Source: Clostridiales bacterium
GTDB lineage: Bacteria; Bacillota; Clostridia; Christensenellales; Aristaeellaceae
Length of the DNA stretch: 64,000 bases
Direction of reading: 5' to 3'
Assembly: GCA_017569285.1 (NCBI GenBank)
Contig: CP069419.1
Span: forward strand, 434,001 to 498,000
Made by a program: the position numbers and the translations under genes
Notes under the pieces: model-generated
The model's input: only the letters and a program-made list of their open reading frames with translations
Database searches by the model: none
Told to the model about the DNA's origin: nothing
Part shown: piece by piece, positions 63,906-64,000 of the stretch
Position numbering within the stretch: position 1 is the stretch's first letter
Layout: each line of letters starts with the position of its first letter

Positions 63906-64000
63906 TTACATTCCAAGTTCGCGTACACGTTCCCGGGCTTCCGCGATCCACTCATCATACAGCTGGTTTTTCAGCACTTCGTCAATCACGCCGTTTACGA
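63906..64000 (-). CDS. C-terminal end of an upstream gene, possibly a solute-binding protein
   Basis: An open frame of 31 codons runs to TAA (63908-63906), encoding the final NGVIDEVLKNQLYDEWIAEA and RERVRELGM. The helix before the end resembles the last helix of family 3 solute-binding proteins (xxWxxEA). The start is beyond the window. It stands 16 bases from the receptor start, so is presumably in the same operon. Confidence 0.55.
   Translation of the reverse strand, partial: VNGVIDEVLKNQLYDEWIAEARERVRELGM

Overview
The window is a moderately high-GC bacterial chromosome segment that looks like an anaerobic member of the Bacillota, Clostridia type. The indications are strong Shine-Dalgarno sites, sigma-A-type promoters, rho-independent terminators, a flavodiiron protein, MsmX-style sugar importers that lack their own ATPase, and the ylxM-ffh-rpsP-khpA-rimM-trmD order. 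A gut or rumen lineage is plausible but is inference; a database search with the 16S gene at 34467-36012 would settle it.

Layout. 1-6.1 kb: 3' end of carB, a flavodiiron protein, a 2-hydroxyacid dehydrogenase with an MFS exporter, and a cation:proton antiporter. 6.1-6.8 kb: an IS200-type element whose transposase is cut by an amber codon. 6.9-20.6 kb: a minus-strand carbohydrate locus with two CUT1-type permease pairs, two solute-binding proteins, a DUF5696-like exoprotein, a Yip1-like protein and an NHL-repeat protein, but no ATPase. 20.75-25.64 kb: pheT, pheS and dnaA on the minus strand, followed at 25.65-26.05 kb by an AT-rich stretch with DnaA boxes (probable oriC). 26.05-30.27 kb: a plus-strand operon with FHA, polytopic, Pro-rich, CHAP and YhhN proteins. 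30.3-31.0 kb: modular hairpin repeats. 31.0-36.2 kb: a 5S-23S-16S rRNA operon on the minus strand with recognisable processing stems. 36.2-38.5 kb: DUF308, a membrane-anchored unknown and a NYN/OST-HTH protein. 38.6-40.4 kb: two glycosyltransferases. 40.4-45.1 kb: rpmB, a pyruvyl-transferase-like protein, wecB and topB. 45.2-55.0 kb: a peptidoglycan-binding exoprotein, then the ylxM-ffh-rpsP-khpA-rimM-trmD translation/secretion cluster running into a barstar, an MBL hydrolase, comEC and holA. 55.2-58.1 kb: a secreted Ala/Pro/Glu-rich protein, an IS3-family element and a small unknown. 58.15-64 kb: an S24-type repressor, and a BMP-type binding protein paired with a very large propeller/HD-GYP receptor.

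Points worth following. All 52 non-IS200 reading frames whose stop I could read end in TAA (24) or TGA (28), none in TAG; the only gene interrupted by TAG is the IS200 transposase, where it replaces a conserved Gln and family-like sequence continues beyond it. The repeats at 30.36-30.95 kb show hairpins whose two arms change together while the linkers stay fixed, with a related element at 55.0 kb. The rRNA operon would be replicated head-on if oriC lies at dnaA. The BMP / HD-GYP pair looks like an undescribed ligand-to-c-di-GMP sensing system, and the two-transporter carbohydrate operon contains several unusual fusions.
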